Shown: one piece after another, positions 22,372 to 31,098 of the stretch
How the letters are laid out: every line of letters starts with the position of its first letter
How positions within the stretch are numbered: position 1 is the stretch's first letter
Origin: Marinobacter shengliensis
GTDB taxonomy: Bacteria; Pseudomonadota; Gammaproteobacteria; Pseudomonadales; Oleiphilaceae
DNA length: 64,000 nucleotides
Direction of reading: 5' to 3'
Assembly (NCBI RefSeq): GCF_003007715.1
Contig: NZ_PXNO01000023.1
Coordinates: 124,001-188,000 of the forward strand
Translations under genes and position numbers: made by a program
Notes under the pieces: model-generated
Seen by the model: the letters and a program-made list of their open reading frames with translations, nothing else
Told to the model about the DNA's origin: nothing
The model's database searches: none

Positions 22372-22446
22372 TCAGCGAACGTAAACGTACGCAGTTACTT
22401 CAAAGCCAAGCCGCAGGTCTTTGAAGTCAGGGTCGGTCCATTTCAT
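22372..22446 (-). CDS. pqqA: PqqA precursor peptide (24 aa)
   Basis: A 24-residue peptide starting MKWTDPDFKDLRLGFEVTAY. The conserved LRLGFEVT core carries Glu16 and Tyr20 in the E-x-x-x-Y spacing that PqqE cross-links to build PQQ. The tail (VYVR) is slightly different from common FASR/FYTR endings. pqqD and pqqE follow at once, but pqqB and pqqC are not here. Too short for usual gene calling, it is easily missed. Confidence 0.92.
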   Translation of the reverse strand: MKWTDPDFKDLRLGFEVTAYVYVR

Positions 22447-22649
22447 TTTATCACCTGTATTTGTTATGAATGTTTATGGCGGCGGAATAACTCCGCCCAT
22501 GTCCACTCTAGGGTTGGGTGACGCTGCAAAGGAATGGTACTTTGGACCTAATTTTCTGGATCTTAGGTGTGATTTCTGAGGGCTTTTGGGTTAATAGAAT
22601 GGGCTTCAGATCGACTGTCTGAAAAGTGAAATTTTAATATGTATATTTT

Positions 22650-22663
22650 TTGATTTTTATCAG
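22650..22663. promoter_or_regulatory. FNR/DNR-like box upstream of the pqq operon
   Basis: TTGATTTTTATCAG matches TTGAT-N4-ATCAA at nine of the ten fixed positions. It is about 200 bp upstream of pqqA. A TAAAAT -10-like element on the minus strand (22636-22631) is closer to the box than the activating -41.5 position requires, so activation, repression or chance are all possible. Confidence 0.4.
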
Positions 22664-22667
22664 TTGC

Positions 22668-23165
22668 TCACCTGGATTTCGCCATTAGCTGACGGACAGA
22701 CAAATCCCACTCCAGACTATCCAGAAGATTCTTCAAAGCCAGCCCCAGCTCGGTGTCCCCTTCAATCACCAGGCGCCGCTGGAAAAACAGCTGGTCCGGG
22801 TCTTGCCGGCGCTCTGCAAGAGTCTTGAAGGCTGCCAGCGACCCCCGAATGGTCGCTTCGCCTGGGCCTTCCACAACGCGAAGCCGGCCTGCCCAGAAAC
22901 CGATGGTAATACCTGGTTGACCTCCATTGACCTCCAGCCGAATTGTGCGGCCTTCAAAATCATCGAATTCGCCCTCAGCCAGCGCTTCTGCAAACAGCCG
23001 GTTTAGCGGGGCTTCGGCAACCAGTTGTTTGAAGCTAACGGGCACGTTGCGGTCGATGGTGTCCAGTAGTGGCGTCGGGGAGGGGAGGTATTCTTTCAGA
23101 ACCGCGATGGATTGCTCCAGTAATGGGCTGTGCAAAGACGCGATGGGAGGCAGTGAAAAGGCCAT
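22668..23165 (-). CDS. ubiT: UbiT-type SCP2 lipid-binding protein for O2-independent ubiquinone synthesis
   Basis: A 165-residue SCP2-domain protein resembling E. coli UbiT/YhbT. TIRLEVNGGQPGITIGFWAGRL and ATIRGSLAAFKTLAE follow the SCP2 strand-helix pattern, and QDPDQLFFQRRLVIEGDTELGLALKNLLDSLEW is the conserved C-terminal part (the RRL...GDTELG section is diagnostic). UbiT works with the peptidase-like UbiU/UbiV hydroxylases to make ubiquinone without oxygen. Those partners are not next to it here. Its place directly after narXL fits supply of quinone for nitrate respiration. Confidence 0.82.
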   Translation of the reverse strand: MAFSLPPIASLHSPLLEQSIAVLKEYLPSPTPLLDTIDRNVPVSFKQLVAEAPLNRLFAEALAEGEFDDFEGRTIRLEVNGGQPGITIGFWAGRLRVVEGPGEATIRGSLAAFKTLAERRQDPDQLFFQRRLVIEGDTELGLALKNLLDSLEWDLSVRQLMAKSR

Positions 23166-23209
23166 GTTCAACTCCGGGCAGGACGACAACCCGCCCAGAG
23201 TATCAAAAG

Positions 23210-23224
23210 GTCGCCGGCGGCGAC
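23210..23224 (-). terminator. Hairpin after narL
   Basis: GTCGCC-GGC-GGCGAC makes a 6-bp stem; read on the minus strand it is followed by CTTTTG. It could partially terminate narXL transcripts before ubiT. The T-run is short. Confidence 0.45.
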
Positions 23225-23234
23225 TTGATTTAAC

Positions 23235-23894
23235 TCAGCCCTTGTGGAGACCTTCTTCTACGGCCCAAACGGCTACTTCAACCCGCGAGCGCAGGTTGAG
23301 TTTCTTGAGCAGGTGCTTTACGTGCACTTTTACCGTGCCGTCGCTGATGTCGAGCTTGCGGCCGATCATCTTGTTGGAGAGGCCTTCGGCGATCAGGCGC
23401 AAAATGTCTTTTTCCCGCGGCGTCAGGCTGTCGAAGTCCGGCCGGGATGACTGCTGCGGTTTGTTGGAACGCAGGGCCTGGGCCAGTAACGTTGTTAGCC
23501 GGTCACTGATGACCATTTTGCCAACAGCCGCCTGGTGTAACTGGGCGATCATATCTTCCGGCTCCATGTCTTTCAGCAGGTAGCCGTCGGCACCGGCACG
23601 CAGGGCGGCAACCACATCGTCTTCCTGGTCAGACACGGTAAACATGACAATACGCGAGCTGATGTTCTGGTCCCGCAGGTGTTTGAGAGCTTCAATGCCG
23701 TCCATCTCCGGCATGTTCAGGTCCATCAGGATCAAATCCGGCTCGGTTTCCAGGGCCAGCTTGATGCCGTCGGCGGCGTTGCTTGCCTCGCCGATCACTT
23801 CCATGTCGTCTTCCATGCCGATCAACTGCTTGATGCCCTGTCGCAGCAGGGGGTGGTCGTCAATCAGCAGTATACTTGCGGGTGTCTCAGCCAT
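23235..23894 (-). CDS. narL: NarL nitrate response regulator
   Basis: A 219-residue LuxR/FixJ-type regulator. The receiver has the acidic pocket (LIDDHP) and the phospho-acceptor Asp58 in [13 protein letters not shown]. The C-terminal HTH is [43 protein letters not shown], shown here only by its key parts: [15 protein letters not shown] and [14 protein letters not shown]. It acts downstream of NarX (29 bp away). Likely targets in this window are the 7-2-7 sites before moaA and narG. Confidence 0.93.
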   Translation of the reverse strand: MAETPASILLIDDHPLLRQGIKQLIGMEDDMEVIGEASNAADGIKLALETEPDLILMDLNMPEMDGIEALKHLRDQNISSRIVMFTVSDQEDDVVAALRAGADGYLLKDMEPEDMIAQLHQAAVGKMVISDRLTTLLAQALRSNKPQQSSRPDFDSLTPREKDILRLIAEGLSNKMIGRKLDISDGTVKVHVKHLLKKLNLRSRVEVAVWAVEEGLHKG

Positions 23895-23923
23895 GGTTTC
23901 TCTCGTTGATGTTGGTGTTTGGG

Positions 23924-25780
23924 TCAGGCCGGTGAAGATTCGGTAGGAATCAGGTTACGGCTTTTGGGAACGAATGTTAATGTCACTTCCACGCCGCCTT
24001 CGTCCCGGTTATCAACCTTTACCTTACCCCCGAGCGTTCGGGCGCGGTCCTGCATGATCACCAGGCCGTAATGGTTAACCGGCTGGTCGCCGCCGGGCAG
24101 GCCCTTGCCGTTGTCGCGAATACTTGCCCGAACCTGCGGAGACTCGAACAGCACCTTAACGGATATGACCGTAGCGTCGGCATGCTTGACGGCGTTTGCC
24201 AGTCCCTCGCGGATAATCTGCAGGGTATGGATTTCCTCGTTTGGCGACAGCGTCTGAGGCGGCAGGTTGTATTCAAAGTCCACCGGGTGGCCCAGTCTCT
24301 CGGAAAACTCGTCGATGGTCTTGCGCAAAGCCGTGGCCAGGTCTGGTGTGTCCAGTTTCAGGCGGAACGTGGCCAGTAGCTCACGCAGTTGCCGGTAGGC
24401 GCTGTTCAGGCCAGTACTGAGCTCTTCCAGAATGTCGTCGTGGATGGGTTTCTGCTCGCCCGTGATATTGAGCCGGCGCAGCCGGGTTACCTGCATCTTC
24501 AGGTAAGACAACGACTGGGCCAGTGAATCGTGCAACTCCCGGGCGATCACGGTGCGTTCTTCGGCCAGGGTCAGCTGCTGTTCCTCGGTTATTTGCCGTT
24601 CCAGGAAAATGGCGGTTGCCAGTTGGTCGGTCAGGGTCTCCAGCAGCCGGCGAGAGGTGGCGGACAACCCTTTGGCTGCCGGGTACCAAACCTCCAGGGT
24701 GCCGAGCAACTGGCTGGGTGTGCGGATGGGAAGTAATAAACGACGGCCATCGTTGTTCTCCAATGGCATTTCATCGTAGACCTCGGGGGTCACCAGGCAG
24801 GCATTGCAGTGATGGTCGCGACAGTAGAACGGCCGTTTGTCCGTGGCCGTGGTAATGGCTTCCACAGGCTCTGCGGATTCCTTGTCGTGCAGGAACAGAC
24901 GGATCGGACCAATGCCCAGCAGCAGCTCCAGCTCCTGCAGCATGGGAATGGCACCATTACAGAGGTCATGATTGGCAAACAGGTCTCTACTGGCCGAATG
25001 CATCACCTGCAGGGCCTGGTGGCTGACTTCCAACTCTTCAGTTTTCTGCCGGGCCTTGGCTTCCAGTTCGTAGTAGGTCAGGGCCAGTTCGCTGGTCATC
25101 TGGTCGAAGGCCTGGCCTAGTTGTGCCAGCTCGTCTGCACCTTTCAGGTCGGCTTTCCGGGAGAAATCTTTCTCGCCAACGGCGCCGGCGATGGCCACGA
25201 GTTTTCGCAGGGGGCGAAGGATCCGGTTTTTCAGGTCGTAGAACAGGGCGATCACGATCAGCACCGAGAACACCATGCTGATGATCTGAATCAGGTGCAG
25301 CAGATCAACACGTGCTTCTGTGCGCTGTTCCAGCATAGTCACCAGGCGGTCAACTTCCTGGATGTAGTCCTCCACAGCCTGAACCATAGCCGGGGTGATG
25401 GGTGTGCCTACTTCATGTTGTTCAAGGGCTGGTTTAAGTTCGTCCTGCCATGCCGCCAGCATCTGACGGTACTGTCGTGCCAGAGGGTGGTCGTCTGCGC
25501 CGGGAACCGAGCGAAGGATGGCGGTGTCCTCAAGGCGGCGCTCATAATCATTGATGCGTGCGCCTGAGGAAGCCCGTCCATTTTCGTAATCTTCGGTGGC
25601 AGAACGGGCAATTAACTGGAAGGCGCCCATTCGCAGCGCTCCGGCCAGGTTGATGGCCGTGGCATTGCCTTCAATGCTGTTGGAAACCGCCAGGGTTGTA
25701 GACATGCTGACGATAGCGGTCAGCACGATGGCGCCGATCACCACAGCGAGTCGGTTTACTAGCGGACTTCTGGATGTCAT
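23924..25780 (-). CDS. narX: NarX nitrate/nitrite sensor histidine kinase
   Basis: A 618-residue sensor. One N-terminal helix leads to the P-box (residues ~37-55, [18 protein letters not shown]), the nitrate-binding signature of NarX/NarQ. A four-helix periplasmic region, second helix and HAMP follow, then a central region with the NarX-type cysteines (CRDHHCNAC). The HisKA_3 motif is [17 protein letters not shown] and the ATPase has GLANAVKHA and NGKGLP. It phosphorylates NarL, encoded 29 bp downstream, to activate nitrate respiration genes. Confidence 0.93.
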   Translation of the reverse strand: MTSRSPLVNRLAVVIGAIVLTAIVSMSTTLAVSNSIEGNATAINLAGALRMGAFQLIARSATEDYENGRASSGARINDYERRLEDTAILRSVPGADDHPLARQYRQMLAAWQDELKPALEQHEVGTPITPAMVQAVEDYIQEVDRLVTMLEQRTEARVDLLHLIQIISMVFSVLIVIALFYDLKNRILRPLRKLVAIAGAVGEKDFSRKADLKGADELAQLGQAFDQMTSELALTYYELEAKARQKTEELEVSHQALQVMHSASRDLFANHDLCNGAIPMLQELELLLGIGPIRLFLHDKESAEPVEAITTATDKRPFYCRDHHCNACLVTPEVYDEMPLENNDGRRLLLPIRTPSQLLGTLEVWYPAAKGLSATSRRLLETLTDQLATAIFLERQITEEQQLTLAEERTVIARELHDSLAQSLSYLKMQVTRLRRLNITGEQKPIHDDILEELSTGLNSAYRQLRELLATFRLKLDTPDLATALRKTIDEFSERLGHPVDFEYNLPPQTLSPNEEIHTLQIIREGLANAVKHADATVISVKVLFESPQVRASIRDNGKGLPGGDQPVNHYGLVIMQDRARTLGGKVKVDNRDEGGVEVTLTFVPKSRNLIPTESSPA

Positions 25781-25860
25781 GGGTTGTTGTCTGTTAGGGA
25801 GTTCGAAAGGTGCCTTTCCAGGCCAGATTATGACCGAGGAACTGCGGTTCCGATACCTCC

Positions 25861-25874
25861 TTGAGGATAGTCAA
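25861..25874. promoter_or_regulatory. FNR/DNR box before narK
   Basis: TTGAGGATAGTCAA keeps the TTGA-N6-TCAA core of an FNR-family site. A CATCAT -10 at 25896-25901 predicts a start near 25909, which puts the box at -41.5. It is likely the anaerobic activator site of the narK-narGHJI transcript. Confidence 0.65.
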
Positions 25875-25963
25875 TTACCCCAATGGATAGTCCTCCATCA
25901 TAGCCTTTGACCCTTTGGAGAGCAAAAGCCGACACTAAAGGTTGGTTAATTCGAGGTGACAGG

Positions 25964-27232
25964 ATGCAAACCCGACTGGAGCAGGACGATGACAAGCTGG
26001 CATCGCTGGTGGTGATTCTGCCGCTGGCAGTGACAGGCTTTGTTGTTGCGGCAGGATGCTGGACGCTGTTTGCCGTGGCGGGAGTGCACCTCAGGGCCGA
26101 TCTTGCCTTGAGCAGTCTTCAGTTCGGCATATTGCTGGCCGCGCCCATGGCCGTCAGTGCTGTATTGGCAATTCCGGCCGGGTTGGCCGCCCAGCGTTAT
26201 GGTGCCCGCGCCGTGATGCTCGCCTGCCTGGCAGGGTTGGCACTGTGTATGGGCTTACTCCTGCTGACCGAAAGTTTCTACGGTTACCTTCTGGTTGCCG
26301 GCGGTCTGGGGCTGGCCGGTGGATTCTACAGTGCCGGCCTGCAGTTTGTGGTCAGTCACTGTAAGCCGAAACGGTTGGGGCTGGTGCTTGGCGTTTTTGG
26401 TGCGGGAGTCACAGGCGCTGGCTTCAGCTATTACCTGGTACCGCTGTTTCACGATGCGTTTTCCTGGCAGGGAGTGCCCCTGGCCTACCTGATTGTATTG
26501 CTGCTGGTGATTGCCCTTCTGGTGATGTTGACCGATCCGGAATCCAGGGAATCCGGTGCGGACAGGCCCTGGTCTGTCGGGCAGGTGGTTCGAATACTCA
26601 GACGTGGTCGCTCGCTCCCGCTCACTGCCTACTTTGGTGTGGTGGCCGGAAGCTTCTTTGCCTTGGCGCTCTGGTTGCCGGATTTCCTGTCGGCACAGTT
26701 TGGCTTGTCCCTGGACGCGGGCGCACGCCAGGCTCAGTGGTTCGTTATTCCCGGTGCCCTTGCGCAGATTCTGGGTGGTGGCCTGGCTGACCGGTTTGGC
26801 AGTGCCAGGGTCGCCACGCGGTCACTGGTGTTGTGCCTGGTGGCGCTGGCTGTGTTGTCTTACCCGCCAATGACGTTATTTGTCAGGGGGGTAGATGAGA
26901 TCATCACTGTGGAATTTGCCCTGCCTCTGATGATTGAAGGTAGTTTGATTGTGGTGCTGGGTGTCGCCATGGGGAGTGCCATGGGGAGCCTGCAACGAAT
27001 GGTGATACTGGCCAATCGTGCCGAGGCCGCCTTGTTCGCAGGCTTTCTGCTGGTTTCTGCCTGTTCCGTTGCGTTTGTTCTACCGGTCCTGTTTGGCGCG
27101 GTTAACCAGTGGCTGGGTGTTCGAACAGCGGTGTTCATGATTCTCTTCCTGTTGCTCAGCAGCAGCCTTCTGATGTTCGCTCGCGACACCCGTCGTGAGG
27201 AGCGAAGAACCCTTCTCCACCCAGGGATATAG
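25964..27232 (+). CDS. narK: NarK-type nitrate/nitrite MFS transporter
   Basis: A 422-residue MFS protein with 12 predicted helices. The nitrate-porter patterns are readable: SSLQFGILLAAPMAVSA in helix 2, RYGARAVML in the first cytoplasmic loop, GLGLAGGFYSAGLQFVV in helix 5, and the second-half GGGLADRFGSARV loop. The ATG follows GAGGTGACAGG; an in-frame start 57 bp upstream lies almost on the predicted transcription start and is less likely. It resembles the proton-coupled NarK1 type. It lies directly before narG with 122 bp between them. Confidence 0.88.
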   Translation: MQTRLEQDDDKLASLVVILPLAVTGFVVAAGCWTLFAVAGVHLRADLALSSLQFGILLAAPMAVSAVLAIPAGLAAQRYGARAVMLACLAGLALCMGLLLLTESFYGYLLVAGGLGLAGGFYSAGLQFVVSHCKPKRLGLVLGVFGAGVTGAGFSYYLVPLFHDAFSWQGVPLAYLIVLLLVIALLVMLTDPESRESGADRPWSVGQVVRILRRGRSLPLTAYFGVVAGSFFALALWLPDFLSAQFGLSLDAGARQAQWFVIPGALAQILGGGLADRFGSARVATRSLVLCLVALAVLSYPPMTLFVRGVDEIITVEFALPLMIEGSLIVVLGVAMGSAMGSLQRMVILANRAEAALFAGFLLVSACSVAFVLPVLFGAVNQWLGVRTAVFMILFLLLSSSLLMFARDTRREERRTLLHPGI

Positions 27233-27238
27233 CCCTGC

Positions 27239-27254
27239 TACCACCTCGGTGGTA
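27239..27254. promoter_or_regulatory. 7-2-7 inverted repeat before narG, possible NarL site
   Basis: TACCACCTCGGTGGTA is a perfect palindrome with the 7-2-7 geometry of NarL sites; each half matches TACYYMT at 5 of 7. A second repeat, GTGGT-AGTA-ACCAC, lies at 27267-27280. The first could equally be a hairpin ending narK mRNA. Confidence 0.45.
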
Positions 27255-27354
27255 CAGCCGGGTTATGTGGTAGTAACCACGCAGATTTCGCGGTTTTTCT
27301 CACACACAATGGTCTCAAATCGGAGCAACGATCCGGCAGACGGAGAGAGAGACC

Positions 27355-30300
27355 ATGAGTCATTTAATCGACAAACTGAATTACTTCAGGAAGAAGCGCG
27401 AGCCGTTCGCGGGCGGCCACGGCGAAACCCATGAAGTCAGTCGCGAGTGGGAAGACAGCTACCGCCAGCGCTGGCAGCACGACAAGGTTGTGCGTTCCAC
27501 CCACGGCGTAAACTGCACCGGCTCCTGCAGCTGGAAGATCTACGTCAAGTACGGCCTGGTTACCTGGGAAACCCAGCAGACCGACTACCCCCGTACCCGC
27601 CCAGACCTGCCTAACCACGAGCCCCGCGGCTGCCCTCGGGGTGCCAGCTATTCCTGGTACATGTACAGCGCCAACCGCCTGAAGTACCCGCTGATGCGCA
27701 AGAGCCTGATGAAGCTCTGGCGTGCGGCCCGTATTCAGTTCAACGACCCGGTACAAGCATGGGCGTCCATTGTTGAAGACCCCAAGAAAACCGCCGAGTA
27801 CAAGCCCCGCCGCGGTATGGGCGGTTTTGTCCGTTCCAATTGGGACGAGGTCAACGAGCTGATTGCTGCCTCCAACGTCTACACCGCCAAGAAGTTTGGT
27901 CCGGACCGCATCATCGGCTTCTCGCCGATTCCGGCCATGTCCATGGTGTCCTATGCCGCCGGTAGCCGTTACCTGTCGATGATTGGCGGCGTGTGCATGA
28001 GCTTCTACGACTGGTACTGCGACCTGCCGCCGGCCTCCCCACAAACCTGGGGCGAGCAGACCGACGTGCCGGAATCCGCTGACTGGTACAACTCCGGCTA
28101 CATCATTGCCTGGGGTTCCAACGTGCCCCAGACCCGTACCCCGGACGCCCACTTCTTTACCGAAGTGCGCTACAAGGGCACCAAGACCGTTGCCATTACC
28201 CCGGATTACGCCGAAGTCTCCAAGCTGTCTGACGAGTGGTTGAACCCCAAGCAGGGCACCGATGCCGCCCTGGGCATGGCCATGGGCCACGTGATCCTGA
28301 AAGAGTTCCACGTCGACAAGCCCAGTGAATACTTCACCGACTACGTGCGCCGTTACACCGACATGCCCTACCTGGTCATGCTGGATGAAAAGGACGACGG
28401 CAGCTATGTGCCGGGCCGTTTCCTGCGCGCCAGTGATCTGGTGGACGGACTGGGTGAGGAGAACAACCCGGAATGGAAAACCATCGCTATTGACGAGAGC
28501 ACTGGCGAGCTGACCGCACCGAACGGCTCCATCGGCTATCGCTGGGGCGAGAAGGGCAAGTGGAACCTGAAGCAGACCGCCAAGGGCTCCGATGTAAACC
28601 TTCAGCTGTCCATGGTCGAGAAACACGACGACGTTGTGGACGTTGCCTTCCCGTACTTCGGTGGTATTGAGCACGACCACTTCAAGCACGTGGAAATCAA
28701 GGACATCCTCAAGCACAAGCTGGGCACCCGCAAGGTCAAGCTGGCTGACGGCTCCGAAGGCCGTGTGGTCACCGTTTACGACCTGATGGTCGCCAACTAC
28801 GGCATCAGCCGCGGCCTGGGTGATGACGACGGAGCTTCTTCCTATGACGAAGTGAAGCCCTACACTCCGGCCTGGCAGGAAAAGATCACTGGCGTACCCG
28901 CCGAGAAAGTGATCCGGATTGCCCGTGAGTTTGCGGATAATGCCGACAAGACCAAGGGCCGTTCCATGGTCATCGTGGGTGCCGGTATGAACCACTGGTA
29001 CCACATGGACATGAACTACCGTGGCCTGATCAACATGCTGATCATGTGTGGTTGTATCGGCCAGAGCGGCGGTGGCTGGGCCCACTACGTTGGCCAGGAA
29101 AAACTGCGCCCGCAGACTGGCTGGCAGCCGTTGGCGTTTGGCCTGGACTGGCAGCGCCCGCCACGCCACATGAATTCTACCTCCTTCTTCTACGCCCATT
29201 CCGGCCAGTGGCGTTACGAGAAACTGGGTGTCGACGAAATCCTGTCGCCGCTGGCGGACAAGTCCAAATTCAGTGGCAGCCTGATCGACTACAACGTGCG
29301 CGCCGAGCGCATGGGCTGGTTGCCCTCTGCGCCCCAGCTCAACCGCAACCCGCTGGGTATTGCGGCGGAAGCCGAGAAGGCTGGCATGGACGTCTCCGAT
29401 TATGTGGCCAAGTCCATGAAGGACGGCTCCCTGGCCTTCGCCAGTGAGGATCCGGAAGCGCCGGAGAACTGCCCGCGCAACCTGTTCATCTGGCGCTCCA
29501 ACCTGCTGGGCTCGTCCGGCAAGGGCCATGAGTACATGCTCAAGTACTTGTTGGGCACCAAAAACGGCCTGCAAGGCAAAGACCTGGGCGTGGAAGGCGG
29601 TGCCAAGCCGCAAGAGGTCAAGTGGCGCGACGAAGCCCCGCAGGGCAAGCTCGACCTGCTGGTGACCCTGGACTTCCGCATGTCCACCACCTGCCTGTAT
29701 TCAGACATCGTTCTGCCGACCGCTACCTGGTACGAGAAGAACGACCTGAACACCTCAGACATGCACCCGTTCATCCATCCGCTGACCGCCGCCACTGATC
29801 CGGCCTGGGAAGCGCGCAGTGACTGGGAAATCTACAAGGGCATTGCCAAATCCTTCTCCAAGGCGGCTGAGGGCCACCTGGGTGTCGAGAAAGATGTGGT
29901 GACCCTGCCGCTGCTGCACGATGCGCCGGCGGAACTGGGCCAGCCGTTCGATGTGAAGGACTGGAAAAAAGGTGAATGCGACCTGATCCCGGGCAAGACT
30001 GCGCCCAACTTCATCACCGTTGAGCGGGATTACCCGAACACCTACGCACGCTTCACCTCGCTTGGCCCGCTGATGGACAAGTTGGGTAACGGTGGCAAGG
30101 GCATCAACTGGAACACCGAGAAGGAAGTCAACTTCCTGAAGGAGTTGAACTACACCCATCTGGAAGGTGCCAACGCGGGTCGTCCGAAGATTGAAAGCGC
30201 CATTGATGCCGCGGAAGTGATTCTGACCCTTGCGCCGGAAACCAACGGCCAGGTTGCCGTGAAGGCGTGGGCCGCGCTGTCTGAAATGACCGGCCTGGAC

Positions 30301-31098
30301 CACACCCATCTGGCGAAGAACAAGGAAGAGGAGAAAATCCGCTTCCGGGACATCGTGGCGCAACCGCGCAAGATCATCTCCAGCCCGACCTGGTCTGGTC
30401 TGGAAGACGAGCATGTGTCCTACAACGCTGGCTACACCAACGTGCACGAGCTGATTCCCTGGCGCACCCTGACCGGCCGCCAGCAGTTCTACCAGGACCA
30501 CGAGTGGATGCGCGCCTTCGGTGAAAGCCTGCTGGTGTATCGCCCGCCCATCAACACCAAGGCGATTGAGAGCATGCAGGATCAGCGCAGCAACGGTAAC
30601 CCGGAGAAAGCGTTGAACTGGATCACGCCGCACCAGAAGTGGGGTATTCACAGTACCTACAGCGACAACCTGTTGATGCTGACCCTCTCCCGCGGTGGCC
30701 CTATCGTGTGGATGAGTGAAGACGATGCCAAAGACATCGGGGTTGAAGACAACGACTGGATCGAGCTGTTCAACAGTAACGGTGCCATTGCGGCCCGGGC
30801 GGTGGTCAGCCAGCGGGTGATGCCTGGCATGGTGATGATGTACCACGCCCAGGAACGCAACGTGAACGTGCCGGGCTCTGAAATTACCGGTACCCGGGGC
30901 GGCATCCATAACTCGGTCACCCGTGTGTGCCCGAAACCGACCCATATGATCGGTGGCTATGCCCAGTATTCCTACGGCTTCAACTACTACGGCACCGTAG
31001 GTTCCAACCGGGACGAGTTCGTGGTGGTCCGCAAGATGAAGAACGTGGACTGGCTCGACGGTGAAGGCAATGACTATGCTCAGGAGGCAGTAAAATGA
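27355..31098 (+). CDS. narG: Respiratory nitrate reductase alpha subunit (molybdopterin)
   Basis: The 1247-residue catalytic subunit of the membrane-bound nitrate reductase facing the cytoplasm. The FS0 [4Fe-4S] ligands are in HGVNCTGSCSW and the following Cys-Pro (RGCPRGASYSW). The Mo ligand Asp is in YCDLPPASPQTWGEQTDVPE. It reduces nitrate to nitrite with a bis-MGD cofactor. GAGAGAGA precedes the ATG. It overlaps narH by 4 bp (ATGA), and the order narGHJI followed by ppiC matches Pseudomonas-type nar clusters. There is no Tat leader beyond the vestigial N-terminus usual for NarG. Confidence 0.97.
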   Translation: MSHLIDKLNYFRKKREPFAGGHGETHEVSREWEDSYRQRWQHDKVVRSTHGVNCTGSCSWKIYVKYGLVTWETQQTDYPRTRPDLPNHEPRGCPRGASYSWYMYSANRLKYPLMRKSLMKLWRAARIQFNDPVQAWASIVEDPKKTAEYKPRRGMGGFVRSNWDEVNELIAASNVYTAKKFGPDRIIGFSPIPAMSMVSYAAGSRYLSMIGGVCMSFYDWYCDLPPASPQTWGEQTDVPESADWYNSGYIIAWGSNVPQTRTPDAHFFTEVRYKGTKTVAITPDYAEVSKLSDEWLNPKQGTDAALGMAMGHVILKEFHVDKPSEYFTDYVRRYTDMPYLVMLDEKDDGSYVPGRFLRASDLVDGLGEENNPEWKTIAIDESTGELTAPNGSIGYRWGEKGKWNLKQTAKGSDVNLQLSMVEKHDDVVDVAFPYFGGIEHDHFKHVEIKDILKHKLGTRKVKLADGSEGRVVTVYDLMVANYGISRGLGDDDGASSYDEVKPYTPAWQEKITGVPAEKVIRIAREFADNADKTKGRSMVIVGAGMNHWYHMDMNYRGLINMLIMCGCIGQSGGGWAHYVGQEKLRPQTGWQPLAFGLDWQRPPRHMNSTSFFYAHSGQWRYEKLGVDEILSPLADKSKFSGSLIDYNVRAERMGWLPSAPQLNRNPLGIAAEAEKAGMDVSDYVAKSMKDGSLAFASEDPEAPENCPRNLFIWRSNLLGSSGKGHEYMLKYLLGTKNGLQGKDLGVEGGAKPQEVKWRDEAPQGKLDLLVTLDFRMSTTCLYSDIVLPTATWYEKNDLNTSDMHPFIHPLTAATDPAWEARSDWEIYKGIAKSFSKAAEGHLGVEKDVVTLPLLHDAPAELGQPFDVKDWKKGECDLIPGKTAPNFITVERDYPNTYARFTSLGPLMDKLGNGGKGINWNTEKEVNFLKELNYTHLEGANAGRPKIESAIDAAEVILTLAPETNGQVAVKAWAALSEMTGLDHTHLAKNKEEEKIRFRDIVAQPRKIISSPTWSGLEDEHVSYNAGYTNVHELIPWRTLTGRQQFYQDHEWMRAFGESLLVYRPPINTKAIESMQDQRSNGNPEKALNWITPHQKWGIHSTYSDNLLMLTLSRGGPIVWMSEDDAKDIGVEDNDWIELFNSNGAIAARAVVSQRVMPGMVMMYHAQERNVNVPGSEITGTRGGIHNSVTRVCPKPTHMIGGYAQYSYGFNYYGTVGSNRDEFVVVRKMKNVDWLDGEGNDYAQEAVK

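Noticed and set aside
27364-29613. A 749-codon open frame antisense to narG
   Set aside because: It is the mirror of NarG codons in a GC-rich gene; no ribosome site, no recognisable domain, and narG is certain.
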